From NCBI GenBank assembly GCA_963518845.1, contig CAUQKV010000003.1, positions 1 to 64,000 of the forward strand: a stretch of DNA of 64,000 nucleotides, read 5' to 3'. The translations under genes and the position numbers were made by a program. The notes beneath the pieces were generated by a model, which was given only the letters and a program-made list of their open reading frames with translations, was not told the origin of the DNA and made no database searches. Source of the DNA: JABCPE02 sp963518845. GTDB lineage: Bacteria > Bacteroidota > Bacteroidia > Flavobacteriales > Weeksellaceae. Within the stretch, counting starts at the first letter, position 1. Each line of letters begins with the position of its first letter. Below, in pieces: positions 25,559 through 34,445 of the stretch.

Positions 25559-26510
25559 ATTTTATAAAAGAAGAGATTTCGGTGGTTTGATTTCCGATTC
25601 TTTTGCGTTCTTCAAAATCTATGGAAAGAACTATTTTAAGAATTATTTCTTGATAAACGGGCTGATACTGATACTGATGATGGTGCTGGCAGTAGTGGGC
25701 TACCGCGAGTTTTTTTCTCAGATGTTTGGTTCTAATATGGAAGGGCAAAGTCGATATTTTGAGGAATATTTTGAGGAGAATATAGGAACTTTGATTTTAA
25801 TAACATCGCTGATTTTCATATTGTTTTTGGCAGCGGCTATTATCAATTACTGTTTCCCAGTGCTATACATGAAAAGAGTCAGCGAAACGGGAAGTACAGA
25901 CATCAAAACCGATGAAATACTGAACGACCTGAAGAAAAATGCAGGGAAAATTCTTATCTTATTTTTAGGATTATTGTTTATCATTCTTCCTTTGGTTGTG
26001 ATCGTTTTTGGTATTAGTTTCTTATTGGTTTTCTTACTGATAGGACTGATTTTGATTTTCTTTTTGGCTCCTATCGTGATGAATACTATCAATTTCCTTC
26101 TGTTTGATTATTTCCACACGGAACGAGGCTTCTTTGGTTCTCTTTCCTATGCTATCTCTGCTCAGTTTAACTATCCGAACAGAGAAGGAAAATCACCTTT
26201 TTGGAAATATTGGGGCTCTACAGTAGTTACATATTTTATCATACAAACGGTAATCTCTATATTTACCTTTATCCCTATGTTTTTCACTATATTAGGGGCC
26301 TTGAGTGTAGGAGATGCATATGATTCAGATAGTGGCAGCGGGACAGCTTTTGTATTGATTATCATTTATGCAGTGGTGATGTTCATTAGTTTTTTAGCGA
26401 ATAATTTGATTTATGTAAATGCTGGACTGATGTACTATGACAACCGCACTGACCTTCATAGAAAAATGGATTTATCTGAAATCGAAACTATTGGACGGAA
26501 TGAGATTTAA
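25551..26510 (+). CDS. Multi-pass membrane protein of the SpoIIM-MoxR locus
   Basis: The 319-residue protein has about six hydrophobic helices (for example FLINGLILILMMVLAVVGYR, ILILFLGLLFIILPLVVIVF and TVVTYFIIQTVISIFTFIPM), with soluble parts at both ends. Its place between SpoIIM and DUF4129 is the position usually filled by a DUF4013-like or unnamed membrane protein in Flavobacteriales. I see no catalytic motif. It overlaps SpoIIM by 8 bp and the DUF4129 gene by 11 bp, which argues for a co-translated membrane complex. Confidence 0.8.
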   Translation: MFEFYKRRDFGGLISDSFAFFKIYGKNYFKNYFLINGLILILMMVLAVVGYREFFSQMFGSNMEGQSRYFEEYFEENIGTLILITSLIFILFLAAAIINYCFPVLYMKRVSETGSTDIKTDEILNDLKKNAGKILILFLGLLFIILPLVVIVFGISFLLVFLLIGLILIFFLAPIVMNTINFLLFDYFHTERGFFGSLSYAISAQFNYPNREGKSPFWKYWGSTVVTYFIIQTVISIFTFIPMFFTILGALSVGDAYDSDSGSGTAFVLIIIYAVVMFISFLANNLIYVNAGLMYYDNRTDLHRKMDLSEIETIGRNEI

Positions 26511-27303
26511 GTTTGTTGCACTTTTAATTTTCTTCGGCAGTTTAGGGCTTTTTCACGGACAAGCTTCAACAGATGAAATAGAACTAGATGATGTTCCAGA
26601 GGAGATATTAGATAATAATGCCTATGAGGAGCGGAAAATGGATTCTTTACTGAACTCCATAAAGGAAACCGATGATGTAATTTTCCCTAAAACTTTTCCA
26701 GAAAACTATAAAAACAAGTATCAGTCCAAAGAATATGACTATACCGCTACCAAACCAAGAGAATCTCTCTGGGAAAAGCTGCAAAGAAAATTCATAGAAC
26801 TTTTAGAATCTATTTTTGGAAGTATCAATTCTAATAAACCTTTTGATTTCGCGGAAAGCATAATGAGATTTTTAGCCATTATCATCATAGGTTTTGTGCT
26901 TTATTTCTTGATAAAATTCCTTATCTCAAAAGAGGGCAGCTTCTTCCTTGGAAAGAAAAACAAAAAAATCAATATAGAAGTGAATGAACTTCATGAAAAC
27001 ATCCATGAAATCAACTTTCAGGAAAGCATCAAAGGCTATGAAAGAAATGGTGATTTCAGATATGCGGTAAGGTATCAGTTTCTTTGGATTTTAAAGATAT
27101 TAGCGGACAAAAACATCATAGAATGGAATCCTGAAAAAACCAACCGAGACTACATGAGCGAAATCAAAGAAAAACAACTGCAAGGAAAATTCCGAGATGC
27201 TACTAAAATCTTTGATTATGTATGGTATGGCGAATTTGAAATTGATGAAAATTCCTACCACCAGATGAAAGAAAAATGGGCGGTTTTTCATGAAAAAATA
27301 TAG
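26500..27303 (+). CDS. DUF4129 domain protein
   Basis: The start was placed at the ATG at 26500, which gives a signal peptide (RFKFVALLIFFGSLGLFHGQ). An earlier in-frame start at 26437 would overlap the previous gene by 74 bp and bury it. The 267-residue product has an acidic periplasmic segment, a membrane helix around residues 125-148 (FLAIIIIGFVLYFLIKFLI), and the C-terminal DUF4129 domain with GDFRYAVRYQFLWILKILA and FDYVWYGEFEIDENSYHQM. DUF4129 is often fused to transglutaminase domains elsewhere; here it stands alone. It is 5 bp from the DUF4350 gene. Confidence 0.88.
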   Translation: MRFKFVALLIFFGSLGLFHGQASTDEIELDDVPEEILDNNAYEERKMDSLLNSIKETDDVIFPKTFPENYKNKYQSKEYDYTATKPRESLWEKLQRKFIELLESIFGSINSNKPFDFAESIMRFLAIIIIGFVLYFLIKFLISKEGSFFLGKKNKKINIEVNELHENIHEINFQESIKGYERNGDFRYAVRYQFLWILKILADKNIIEWNPEKTNRDYMSEIKEKQLQGKFRDATKIFDYVWYGEFEIDENSYHQMKEKWAVFHEKI

Positions 27304-27308
27304 ACTGA

Positions 27309-28478
27309 ATGAACAAAACATTTAGAATTTATGGAATAATACTTGTCATCGTTTTGGTGATATTGGGACTGCTAGAAGTCAATAAAACCGAGGTCATAGA
27401 CTGGCGGAAAAATTTTGACATCCATAAGAAAACTCCCTTTGGCCTGTATGTTTTCAACCAAGAAGTAAATGGGCTTCTCAAAAATGTAGAGCGTGTGGAG
27501 GAATCGCCGTTTAATTATTACAAACAAAATCCTAACCTTCCTGCTCATAACATTCTGGTTTTCAATAAACATTTTGATGATGAGTCTTGGAAAAAAATCT
27601 TAGAACAAACAGAAAAAGGCGCTAATGTATTGGTTATCAATAAAGTTTTCTACTCCCTCCCTGACACCATAGATGTATCTTACGAATATCTGAATGACAT
27701 TGATGAAGATAAAAAGCTGACTTTCCATCTATTAGATAAAAAAATGAAAAACAGCATCCTAATAGATAAAGAGCCTTCTGGAACAGGTTTTAAAGAAATA
27801 AACTCTGGTCAGAAAATTTTAGGTTACATCGAAAAAGATGGGAAGAAAGTAAGTTTTAATTTCATCCAAGTTCCTTTTGGAAAAGGTAATTTTTATCTTC
27901 ATTCGGAGCCGCTTATTCTGACCAATTATTACCTCCTAAAACCCGAAGGACATAAGTATGTAGAAAATATATTTTCATACCTTCCAAATAACAAAACTGT
28001 TTGGTTTACAGAAAATTACAATAAAAAAAGAGAATCCCAGTCGCCGCTGAGATTTATCCTTCAGAATGATAATCTCAGACATGCATGGCAGCTGCTACTG
28101 GTGGGATTACTGCTTTTTGCGCTATTTAATATTAGAAGAAAACAGAGAATCGTTCCTATCATAGAACCTCTGAAAAACAAGTCCGTAGAGTTCGTGAAAA
28201 GTATCGGAAACCTCTATCTACAAGAGGGAACACCACATGACATGGCCTTGAAAAAAATCCAATATTTCCTCAACAAAGTAAGATTGGATTTAATGATTGA
28301 TACCCAGCATCTGGATGATAATTTCATCAAAAAATTACACCTAAAAACAGGGAAAAACATAGAGCTGATACGGGAAGCCGTTGATTTAATAAACAAAATA
28401 CAAAATCAGCATATTCAAGTAAAACACTCTGATTTAGCGAAAATAAACGAAGTTTTAGATAAAATTTTAAAATCATAA
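27309..28478 (+). CDS. DUF4350 domain protein
   Basis: The 389-residue protein has an N-terminal membrane anchor (IYGIILVIVLVILGLLEV) and a DUF4350 region beginning KTPFGLYVFNQEVNGL, with NILVFNKHFDDESWKKILE. A second helix lies near residues 258-276 (AWQLLLVGLLLFALFNIRR), and the cytosolic C-terminus is lysine-rich. The N-terminal part resembles a divergent type-1 glutamine-amidotransferase-like fold, as in other DUF4350 proteins; enzymatic activity is not established. It sits 3 bp before the MoxR ATPase gene and probably acts in the same membrane complex. Confidence 0.85.
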   Translation: MNKTFRIYGIILVIVLVILGLLEVNKTEVIDWRKNFDIHKKTPFGLYVFNQEVNGLLKNVERVEESPFNYYKQNPNLPAHNILVFNKHFDDESWKKILEQTEKGANVLVINKVFYSLPDTIDVSYEYLNDIDEDKKLTFHLLDKKMKNSILIDKEPSGTGFKEINSGQKILGYIEKDGKKVSFNFIQVPFGKGNFYLHSEPLILTNYYLLKPEGHKYVENIFSYLPNNKTVWFTENYNKKRESQSPLRFILQNDNLRHAWQLLLVGLLLFALFNIRRKQRIVPIIEPLKNKSVEFVKSIGNLYLQEGTPHDMALKKIQYFLNKVRLDLMIDTQHLDDNFIKKLHLKTGKNIELIREAVDLINKIQNQHIQVKHSDLAKINEVLDKILKS

Positions 28479-28481
28479 AAA

Positions 28482-29489
28482 ATGGAAAATATAGAAAATG
28501 AACACCCAGAAACTCCAGCTACACAGTTCCAGTCAAGAATAGATATGACGGAACTCCGCGAAAGTTTAGAAAAAATAAAAGCCGAAATAGGAAAAGTCAT
28601 CGTAGGACAAGAGAGCATGATAGAGCATCTTCTCGCTGCCCTTCTTTCTAACGGGCATGTCCTGATAGAGGGTGTCCCAGGAGTGGCAAAAACCATCACA
28701 GCCAAACTCCTTGCCAAGACTATCTCTGTGGATTTCAGCAGAATACAGTTCACGCCAGACCTTATGCCTTCGGACATTTTGGGAACATCTGTTTTCAATG
28801 TGAAAACCTCTGAATTTGAGTTCAAAAAAGGACCTATTTTTTCTAATTTTATCCTTATAGATGAGATTAACCGTTCTCCTGCAAAAACTCAGGCGGCACT
28901 TTTTGAGGTGATGGAGGAAAGACAAATCACAATGGACGGAACGCGCTATCCTATGGAACTTCCTTTCTTGGTAGTGGCTACCCAAAACCCGATAGAACAA
29001 GAGGGAACTTACCGACTTCCTGAAGCTCAGCTAGACAGATTTTTATTTAAAATAAATGTGGGCTATCCTAATCTGGAGCAGGAAATTACCATTATCCAAA
29101 ACCAGCATCAAGACAAATCTTCGGACAAAACAGTAGCCATCAATACCGTAATCTCAGGCGAACAGCTGAAAAGATTCCAAAACCTTGTAAAAGAGATTAT
29201 TGTAGAACCTCATTTGATAGAATACATCGCGAAACTGGTTATCAACACTCGTGAAAACCAATTCCTATATTTAGGCGCTTCACCGAGAGCGAGTTTGGCT
29301 CTTCTTACGGCTTCCAAAGCTTTCGCAGCGATAAGAGGAAGAGATTTCGTAACTCCAGAGGACATAAAAGAAGCCAGCTATGCAGTGCTTCGCCATCGTG
29401 TAATGGTTTCTCCTGAGCGAGAAATGGAAGGACTTACCACAGATGAAATCATCAGACAAATTTTAGAAAATATAGAAATTCCTAGATAA
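28482..29489 (+). CDS. MoxR-family AAA+ ATPase
   Basis: The 335-residue protein has a Walker A in GVPGVAKTITAKLLAKT, with A replacing the usual G before K as in many MoxR proteins. Walker B is FILIDEINRSPAKTQAALFE, sensor 1 is VVATQNPIEQEGTYRLPEAQ, and a C-terminal lid contains GASPRASLALLTASKAFA. MoxR ATPases act as chaperones, usually with VWA or DUF58 partner proteins. The typical DUF58 gene does not follow; the next gene is an unrelated monooxygenase-like protein with its own promoter. This ends the RDD-SpoIIM-DUF4129-DUF4350 run. Confidence 0.96.
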   Translation: MENIENEHPETPATQFQSRIDMTELRESLEKIKAEIGKVIVGQESMIEHLLAALLSNGHVLIEGVPGVAKTITAKLLAKTISVDFSRIQFTPDLMPSDILGTSVFNVKTSEFEFKKGPIFSNFILIDEINRSPAKTQAALFEVMEERQITMDGTRYPMELPFLVVATQNPIEQEGTYRLPEAQLDRFLFKINVGYPNLEQEITIIQNQHQDKSSDKTVAINTVISGEQLKRFQNLVKEIIVEPHLIEYIAKLVINTRENQFLYLGASPRASLALLTASKAFAAIRGRDFVTPEDIKEASYAVLRHRVMVSPEREMEGLTTDEIIRQILENIEIPR

Positions 29490-29493
29490 TTAG

Positions 29494-29501
29494 TATCTTT
29501 G
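29494..29501 (+). promoter_or_regulatory. -7 element TATCTTTG of the monooxygenase-like gene
   Basis: It is an exact TAnnTTTG, 22 bases before the ATG at 29524. It shows that the downstream gene is transcribed independently of the MoxR locus. Confidence 0.55.
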
Positions 29502-29523
29502 TGGAAGATAAAATTTTTTCTTT

Positions 29524-29817
29524 ATGAAGAATCTAGAAGTAATTGCATTGATAAAATTCAAAGCTGAACAAGTATCCGAAATCCTTGACAGCTTAAAAGT
29601 TTTGGTAGAAGAAAGTCGAAAAGAAAAAGGTTGCATCAAGTACAATCTGATAGAAGATATAGATACCGAAGGGCATTTTATCATGAGTGAAACTTGGGAA
29701 AGCCAAGATGCCCTAAACCTGCATAACCAGACGAAACATTTTATCAATTTCGTAGATTTGGTCAAAGAAAAGAATGCAGAAGTGATTGTTTATAAAGGCA
29801 ATAATAAATTTCATTAG
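29524..29817 (+). CDS. Antibiotic biosynthesis monooxygenase (ABM) family protein
   Basis: The 97-residue single-domain protein has the ABM dimeric alpha-beta barrel pattern: IALIKFKAEQVSEILDSLKV, EKGCIKYNLIEDI, HFIMSETWESQDALNLH, then KHFINF. These small proteins include quinol monooxygenases such as YgiN, but many have no known substrate. It is a single gene with its own -7 element and a terminator hairpin just past the stop. Family assignment is good; function is open. Confidence 0.88.
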   Translation: MKNLEVIALIKFKAEQVSEILDSLKVLVEESRKEKGCIKYNLIEDIDTEGHFIMSETWESQDALNLHNQTKHFINFVDLVKEKNAEVIVYKGNNKFH

Positions 29818-29823
29818 AAATTC

Positions 29824-29857
29824 AACGAATAGAACCAATTTCTATTCGTTTTGTTTT
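29824..29857 (+). terminator. Terminator after the ABM gene
   Basis: Eleven-base arms (29824-29834 and 29840-29850) with a 5-base loop are followed by TTGTTTTT. They start 6 bases past the stop codon. Confidence 0.8.
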
Positions 29858-29881
29858 TAGCAAAATACACCACACGAGCCG

Positions 29882-32014
29882 ATGAATGAGCATTTATTTG
29901 ATTTAATAGAAAATACCAATCGTAATGTTTTCCTTACAGGAAGGGCGGGAACAGGAAAAACCACCTTCCTGAATGATTTCGTGAAAAAATCTCGTAAAAA
30001 TCATATCATAGTGGCTCCCACAGGCATCGCTGCTATCAATGCCGGCGGTGTCACCATCCACTCTATGTTTGGGCTGCCTCTCAGACCCTTTGTCCCTACA
30101 GTAGACAGGATAGATGCTAATATTGCTAATAACATTTCAGACCTGCTCCCTCATTTCAAATACAGAAAAGACAAACTAAAACTCCTGCGCGAGGTGGAAA
30201 TCATCATCATAGACGAGGTCTCTATGCTCAGAGCTGATGTCCTAGATATGATGGATTTTGCCCTCAGAACATCCAGAAGAAATCAGCAGAAATTCGGAGG
30301 TGTGCAGTTGCTTTTCGTGGGAGATTTATTCCAGCTTCCGCCTGTTATTCGGGAAGACAGCGAATATATCCTTCAGCGGTACTACTCCTCTCCTTTCTTC
30401 TTTAATGCTAAGGCTTTGGAGGAAATGGATTTGCTCACGATAGAGCTGACCGAGGTTTTTAGACAAAAAGACAAAGAATTTTTAGACCTGCTGAATGCGA
30501 TTCGTGATGGAAACAGCAAATTGGTGGATTTCAATAAATTAAACGAAAGGTATTTCCCTGATTTTGAACCTAATGGAGAAGCTTTCGTTCATCTCTGTTC
30601 GCATAACAAAATGGCGGACAGTATTAACCAAAAGAAAATCAGCAAGTTAAAAACGCCTTCTTTTTTCTATAACGCTTCTGTTTTCGGAGATTTTAAGGAA
30701 AATATGTTTCCAAATGACGAAACTTTGGAACTGAAAGTCGGCGCGCAGGTGATGTTTATCCGAAATGATACCTCTGGCGACAGAAAATATTACAACGGCA
30801 AACTCGCCGAAATATCCCGCCTCACAGAAGATAAAGTTTTCGCAATTCTGGATGGAAGCGATGAGGAACTGGAAATAAAAAAAGAAGTCTGGGAACAGAA
30901 AAAATACACTCTGGGAGAGGACAAACAGATAAAAGAAGAAGTCACAGGAAGCTTTGAGCAGCTGCCTATCCGTTTGGCGTGGGCAGTTACCATCCACAAA
31001 AGCCAAGGGCTCACTTTTGACAGGCTTATCATAGATGCTGGACAGAGTTTCACCTCTGGGCAGGTCTATGTGGCGCTTTCCCGATGCAGAACTTTGGAAG
31101 GGATTTATCTAAAATCCAAAATCACGCCTTCGGTTATCTTCAAAGATGATAGAATATCTCATTTTCAAGAAGATACAAAAGCAAATGACAAAATAGAACA
31201 AATCATAGAGGCTGAAAAATACCATTACAGCATCAAAAAAGTCCTGAAATACACCGATTGCGGCTGGTTCTTACAATCTCTGGAAGATTGGTATGATATT
31301 GCGAAAAGCTCAAAGAAACTCAGCGAAGAGAAAACTCAAACTCTATATATCTCACTGAAAACCAACATAAAAGAATTAATAAAAGTTTGTGAAAAATTTG
31401 AGAAAATACTGCTTCAAAAAGCGACCAAATTCACACACGGACAAGAAGAATGGCAGGAAATAGAAAAGAAGGCAAAAGGCGGAGTCCATTTTTTCTTTGA
31501 GAAAATAAAAGACCAAGTTTTTGAGCCTTTGAAACAATTTTATTCCGAGACAAAAAACGAAAAAGGCCTTAAAGAACATAATGAATTTCTCAAAATCTGG
31601 CTGAGTGATACGGAAGATTATTTAAATGATTTGAAATTAACGAAACTCTTAGAAACCGAGTTATTTGACACTGATAAAGATGAGAAAATCAGCACAAAAA
31701 TCGCAAAAATTCCAACTCACATCATCACCTACAAACTCTTTGAAGAAGGCAAAAACATCGATGAAATAGCCAAGGAAAGAGCCCTCGCGCCCAGCACCAT
31801 CGTAGGACATTTGGCTAAATTCGCTGATCAGGGCGTTTTAGATTTAACCAGAATTATAAGTTCTGAGAAAATAAGTATTTTTGAGAAAACTTTTAATGCT
31901 CAGCCGCAAAACAGCCTGAATGAATGGAAAGAAATCCTCCCAGATGATTTTGACTATCACGAGATTAGGTTGCTTTGGAATCATTATAAATACCTGAGCA
32001 ATAAGGAGTTATAA
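29882..32014 (+). CDS. Pif1/RecD-like superfamily 1B helicase with C-terminal HTH
   Basis: The 710-residue protein has a Walker A (VFLTGRAGTGKTTFLNDF, residues about 15-32), motif Ia (IVAPTGIAAINAGGVTIHSM), Walker B (VEIIIIDEVSMLRADVLDMM), motif III (FVGDLFQLPPV) and the C-terminal UvrD_C_2-type motifs LAWAVTIHKSQGLTFDRLII and VYVALSRCRT. These define a Pif1/RecD2-type 5'-3' DNA helicase. After a coiled region there is a helix-turn-helix (residues about 625-665, NIDEIAKERALAPSTIVGHL) like the HTH at the end of RecQ-type helicases. It probably resolves DNA structures during replication or repair. It is common in Bacteroidota. It lies 24 bp before the ABC exporter. Confidence 0.92.
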   Translation: MNEHLFDLIENTNRNVFLTGRAGTGKTTFLNDFVKKSRKNHIIVAPTGIAAINAGGVTIHSMFGLPLRPFVPTVDRIDANIANNISDLLPHFKYRKDKLKLLREVEIIIIDEVSMLRADVLDMMDFALRTSRRNQQKFGGVQLLFVGDLFQLPPVIREDSEYILQRYYSSPFFFNAKALEEMDLLTIELTEVFRQKDKEFLDLLNAIRDGNSKLVDFNKLNERYFPDFEPNGEAFVHLCSHNKMADSINQKKISKLKTPSFFYNASVFGDFKENMFPNDETLELKVGAQVMFIRNDTSGDRKYYNGKLAEISRLTEDKVFAILDGSDEELEIKKEVWEQKKYTLGEDKQIKEEVTGSFEQLPIRLAWAVTIHKSQGLTFDRLIIDAGQSFTSGQVYVALSRCRTLEGIYLKSKITPSVIFKDDRISHFQEDTKANDKIEQIIEAEKYHYSIKKVLKYTDCGWFLQSLEDWYDIAKSSKKLSEEKTQTLYISLKTNIKELIKVCEKFEKILLQKATKFTHGQEEWQEIEKKAKGGVHFFFEKIKDQVFEPLKQFYSETKNEKGLKEHNEFLKIWLSDTEDYLNDLKLTKLLETELFDTDKDEKISTKIAKIPTHIITYKLFEEGKNIDEIAKERALAPSTIVGHLAKFADQGVLDLTRIISSEKISIFEKTFNAQPQNSLNEWKEILPDDFDYHEIRLLWNHYKYLSNKEL

Positions 32015-32038
32015 TTTTATTTACATTTTACACAAAAT

Positions 32039-33778
32039 ATGAGCAACAGCACTATCATAAAAAAATTATTTTTCATCGGGTTGAAATTTAAAAAGTGGTT
32101 CATCATCACTTTGCTTATTTCCCTTGCGGTAGCCTTTATTTCCACCTACCGCCCTATTCTTACCAAAGAAATAGTGGATCTGGTCATCATCAAAGAGAAA
32201 AGCCGAACAGAGCTGATGAACGGGATTTATCTACTATTAGGACTGGTTCTTTTGGAAACTTTTTTACAGGTGATGCTGTATTATCTTTCTAATTTCATTG
32301 CTCAATCGGTGATTCGGGACATCCGTGAACGCCTTTATGCAAAGCTGATTCATTTCAAAACTTCATTTTTTGACAAAACTCCGATTGGGAACTTGGTCAC
32401 TCGTGCCGTGGGAGATGTAGAAACCGTAGCGGTGGTCTATACAGATGGTTTTCTGATGGTTTTTGGTGATGTTCTGCGTGTGATGATGGTCATCGGAACT
32501 ATGTTTATGGTGAATAAGGAACTCAGCTACATTGTCCTGCTGATGCTTCCTCTGATGTATCTTATCACAAGATTTTTTCAGAAAAAACTAAAAGTTTCTT
32601 TTTCCACAGAACGAAATCTTACTTCTGTCCAAAACAGCTTCGTGCAGGAAAGACTGGCTGGAATGTCCATTATCCAAGTATTTAACAGACAGAAAGCAGA
32701 GTTTAATAAGTTTGACAAAATCAATATAGAACTGAAAAATGCCTTACTAAAAACGGTATTTTACTTTTCGCTTTTCTTTCCCGTTGTGGATTTACTCGCC
32801 TCGCTATTCATCGGTACTATCTTGGTCTATGCGGGTTATAATGTTATCAATGGTCAAGAAGTGGGCGCAGGAGATATCATCGCTTTCATTCAGTTTATTT
32901 CATTATTAGTCAGACCATTACGACAGATAGCCGATAGATTTAACAATATCCAAAGAGGGCTGGTAGGAGCCGAGCGAGTTCTAAAAATCATGAACGAGCA
33001 AGAAAACCTTACTCCAAACAAAGGAACCATCAAAAAAGAATCTTTGGAAGGAAAAATAGAGTTTAGAAATGTAAAATTCGCCTATGATGAAAAGCAGCAA
33101 GTCCTGAAAGGAATCAACTTCACTGTAAATCCAGGTGAAACCGTGGCCATTGTAGGTGCTACTGGCGCAGGAAAATCCACTATAATAAGCCTAATTACAA
33201 GGCTTTACGATATTACCGATGGACAAATTTTAGTAGATGATACCGATATCTACGATTACGAGCTATACCACTACAGAAGCCAGATAGGCGTGGTTCTACA
33301 AGATGTTTTCCTATTCCAAGAAAGCATTGCAGAAAACCTTACATTAGGGAATAAAAATATCACATTAGATGAAATAAAAAAGGCAGCGGAAGAAATAGAA
33401 GTCAATGATTTTATAGAAAAACTGCCCAATGGGTATCATTTCATCGTAAGCGAAAGAGGTTCTTCTATCTCGCTAGGACAGAGACAGTTACTATCTTTCC
33501 TAAGGGCTTATTTAGCTAATCCGAAAATTCTCATTCTAGATGAGGCGACCTCTTCCATAGACCACGAATCCGAAAAACTAATTCAAAAAGCAACGGAAAA
33601 AATCACTAAAAACAGGACTTCCATCATCATCGCGCACAGGCTCTCCACGATAGAAAAAGCAGATAAAATCATCGTAATGCACCAAGGGAAAATTGTAGAA
33701 ATCGGCACTCATCAAGAGCTTTTGTCTAAGGGAGGATATTATACAACTCTTAACAAAAACCAAACAAAAGAAAACTAA
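32039..33778 (+). CDS. ABC exporter (MsbA-like half-transporter)
   Basis: The 579-residue half-transporter has six membrane helices (residues about 20-300) fused to an ATPase domain. Walker A is VGATGAGKST, the Q-loop region is IGVVLQDVFLFQESI, and Walker B is PKILILDEATSSID with an H-loop IIIAHRLSTIEKAD. The signature motif reads ISLGQ where LSGGQ is canonical; close variants are frequent in this family in Bacteroidota and are compatible with activity. A homodimer is expected to export lipid or drug-like substrates; the actual substrate is unknown. A terminator follows directly. Confidence 0.95.
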   Translation: MSNSTIIKKLFFIGLKFKKWFIITLLISLAVAFISTYRPILTKEIVDLVIIKEKSRTELMNGIYLLLGLVLLETFLQVMLYYLSNFIAQSVIRDIRERLYAKLIHFKTSFFDKTPIGNLVTRAVGDVETVAVVYTDGFLMVFGDVLRVMMVIGTMFMVNKELSYIVLLMLPLMYLITRFFQKKLKVSFSTERNLTSVQNSFVQERLAGMSIIQVFNRQKAEFNKFDKINIELKNALLKTVFYFSLFFPVVDLLASLFIGTILVYAGYNVINGQEVGAGDIIAFIQFISLLVRPLRQIADRFNNIQRGLVGAERVLKIMNEQENLTPNKGTIKKESLEGKIEFRNVKFAYDEKQQVLKGINFTVNPGETVAIVGATGAGKSTIISLITRLYDITDGQILVDDTDIYDYELYHYRSQIGVVLQDVFLFQESIAENLTLGNKNITLDEIKKAAEEIEVNDFIEKLPNGYHFIVSERGSSISLGQRQLLSFLRAYLANPKILILDEATSSIDHESEKLIQKATEKITKNRTSIIIAHRLSTIEKADKIIVMHQGKIVEIGTHQELLSKGGYYTTLNKNQTKEN

Positions 33779-33803
33779 AAAAGCCTATTTTCATAGGCTT
33801 TTT
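33778..33803 (+). terminator. Terminator after the ABC exporter
   Basis: Eleven-base arms (33778-33788 and 33793-33803), a 4-base loop and a T-rich 3' end overlap the final base of the stop codon. The hairpin also has As on its 5' side, so it may serve the convergent gene at 33839. Confidence 0.85.
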
Positions 33804-33838
33804 GTTTCATTAAATTTAAAAACTTCTTAATTTCTAAG

Positions 33839-34390
33839 TTATCTTTTTTTCCTTTCAAATTTTAATTTTCCTCCTGCTAAAACCTGTTTCCATAAATTTG
33901 ACAAAGAAGCTGAATATTGATAAGTTACATACTTTTGCTTTTCATCATAATCTTTGTCTTCGTATTCTATTTTTTCTCCTTTTATGCTTAGACCTTCATC
34001 CCAAAAAATAGGTGTTACCAACTTACCTTTTTTACTTCTATCTTTATAGACAAAAAGCAGTCTTGGCTTATTTTTTCCTGTTTTATCACGATCCACACTA
34101 CTCTCCATTTCATACATTTCGCACATACTCCCAAAAGGTCCATACTCATAGACATTGTAGGATTCTCCTACTTTTATAGAAGGGTCAGAGGAGCGGGTAA
34201 CTACAAAATTGGAGGAAAAAATCCCTTCTTTCGGAGGTTCAAAATATCCTTGTACAAGTAAAAACGCCCCTGCATTATAACTCTCTATCATACTAGCAAG
34301 AGTGGGTTTTGAAGGAGAGCATGCTTTAGCTTGATTCATCGCACCTCCAAATAAGCAAAACATCGCACTTATAATAAACAGATTTTTCAT
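33839..34390 (-). CDS. Secreted hypothetical protein
   Basis: The 183-residue protein has a signal peptide (KNLFIISAMFCLFGGAMNQAKA) followed by CSPSKPT. The mature region contains VQGYFEPPKEGIFSSNFVVT, EYGPFGSMCEMYEME and PRLLFVYKDRS. The spacing of two to three cysteines and the beta-rich look suggest an extracytoplasmic fold, but I recognise no family. A lipoprotein is unlikely, since the Cys comes after a type-I-like A-K-A site. A -7 element TATCTTTG lies at 34417-34424. Confidence 0.75.
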   Translation of the reverse strand: MKNLFIISAMFCLFGGAMNQAKACSPSKPTLASMIESYNAGAFLLVQGYFEPPKEGIFSSNFVVTRSSDPSIKVGESYNVYEYGPFGSMCEMYEMESSVDRDKTGKNKPRLLFVYKDRSKKGKLVTPIFWDEGLSIKGEKIEYEDKDYDEKQKYVTYQYSASLSNLWKQVLAGGKLKFERKKR

Positions 34391-34416
34391 AAATTTTAAA
34401 TTTGGTTTTTACAAAA

Positions 34417-34424
34417 CAAAGATA
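34417..34424 (-). promoter_or_regulatory. -7 element TATCTTTG of the secreted hypothetical
   Basis: It is an exact TAnnTTTG 27 bases upstream of the ATG at 34390. Confidence 0.5.
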
Positions 34425-34445
34425 ATAAAAAAATCTCTAAGTTTT

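Noticed and set aside
26437..26499. Extended start of the DUF4129 protein
   Set aside because: It would hide a good signal peptide behind residues that are the upstream gene's coding sequence in another frame.
33471..33500. ABC exporter signature ISLGQ taken as evidence of inactivity
   Set aside because: Related exporters in Bacteroidota commonly have such variants, and all other ATPase motifs are intact.
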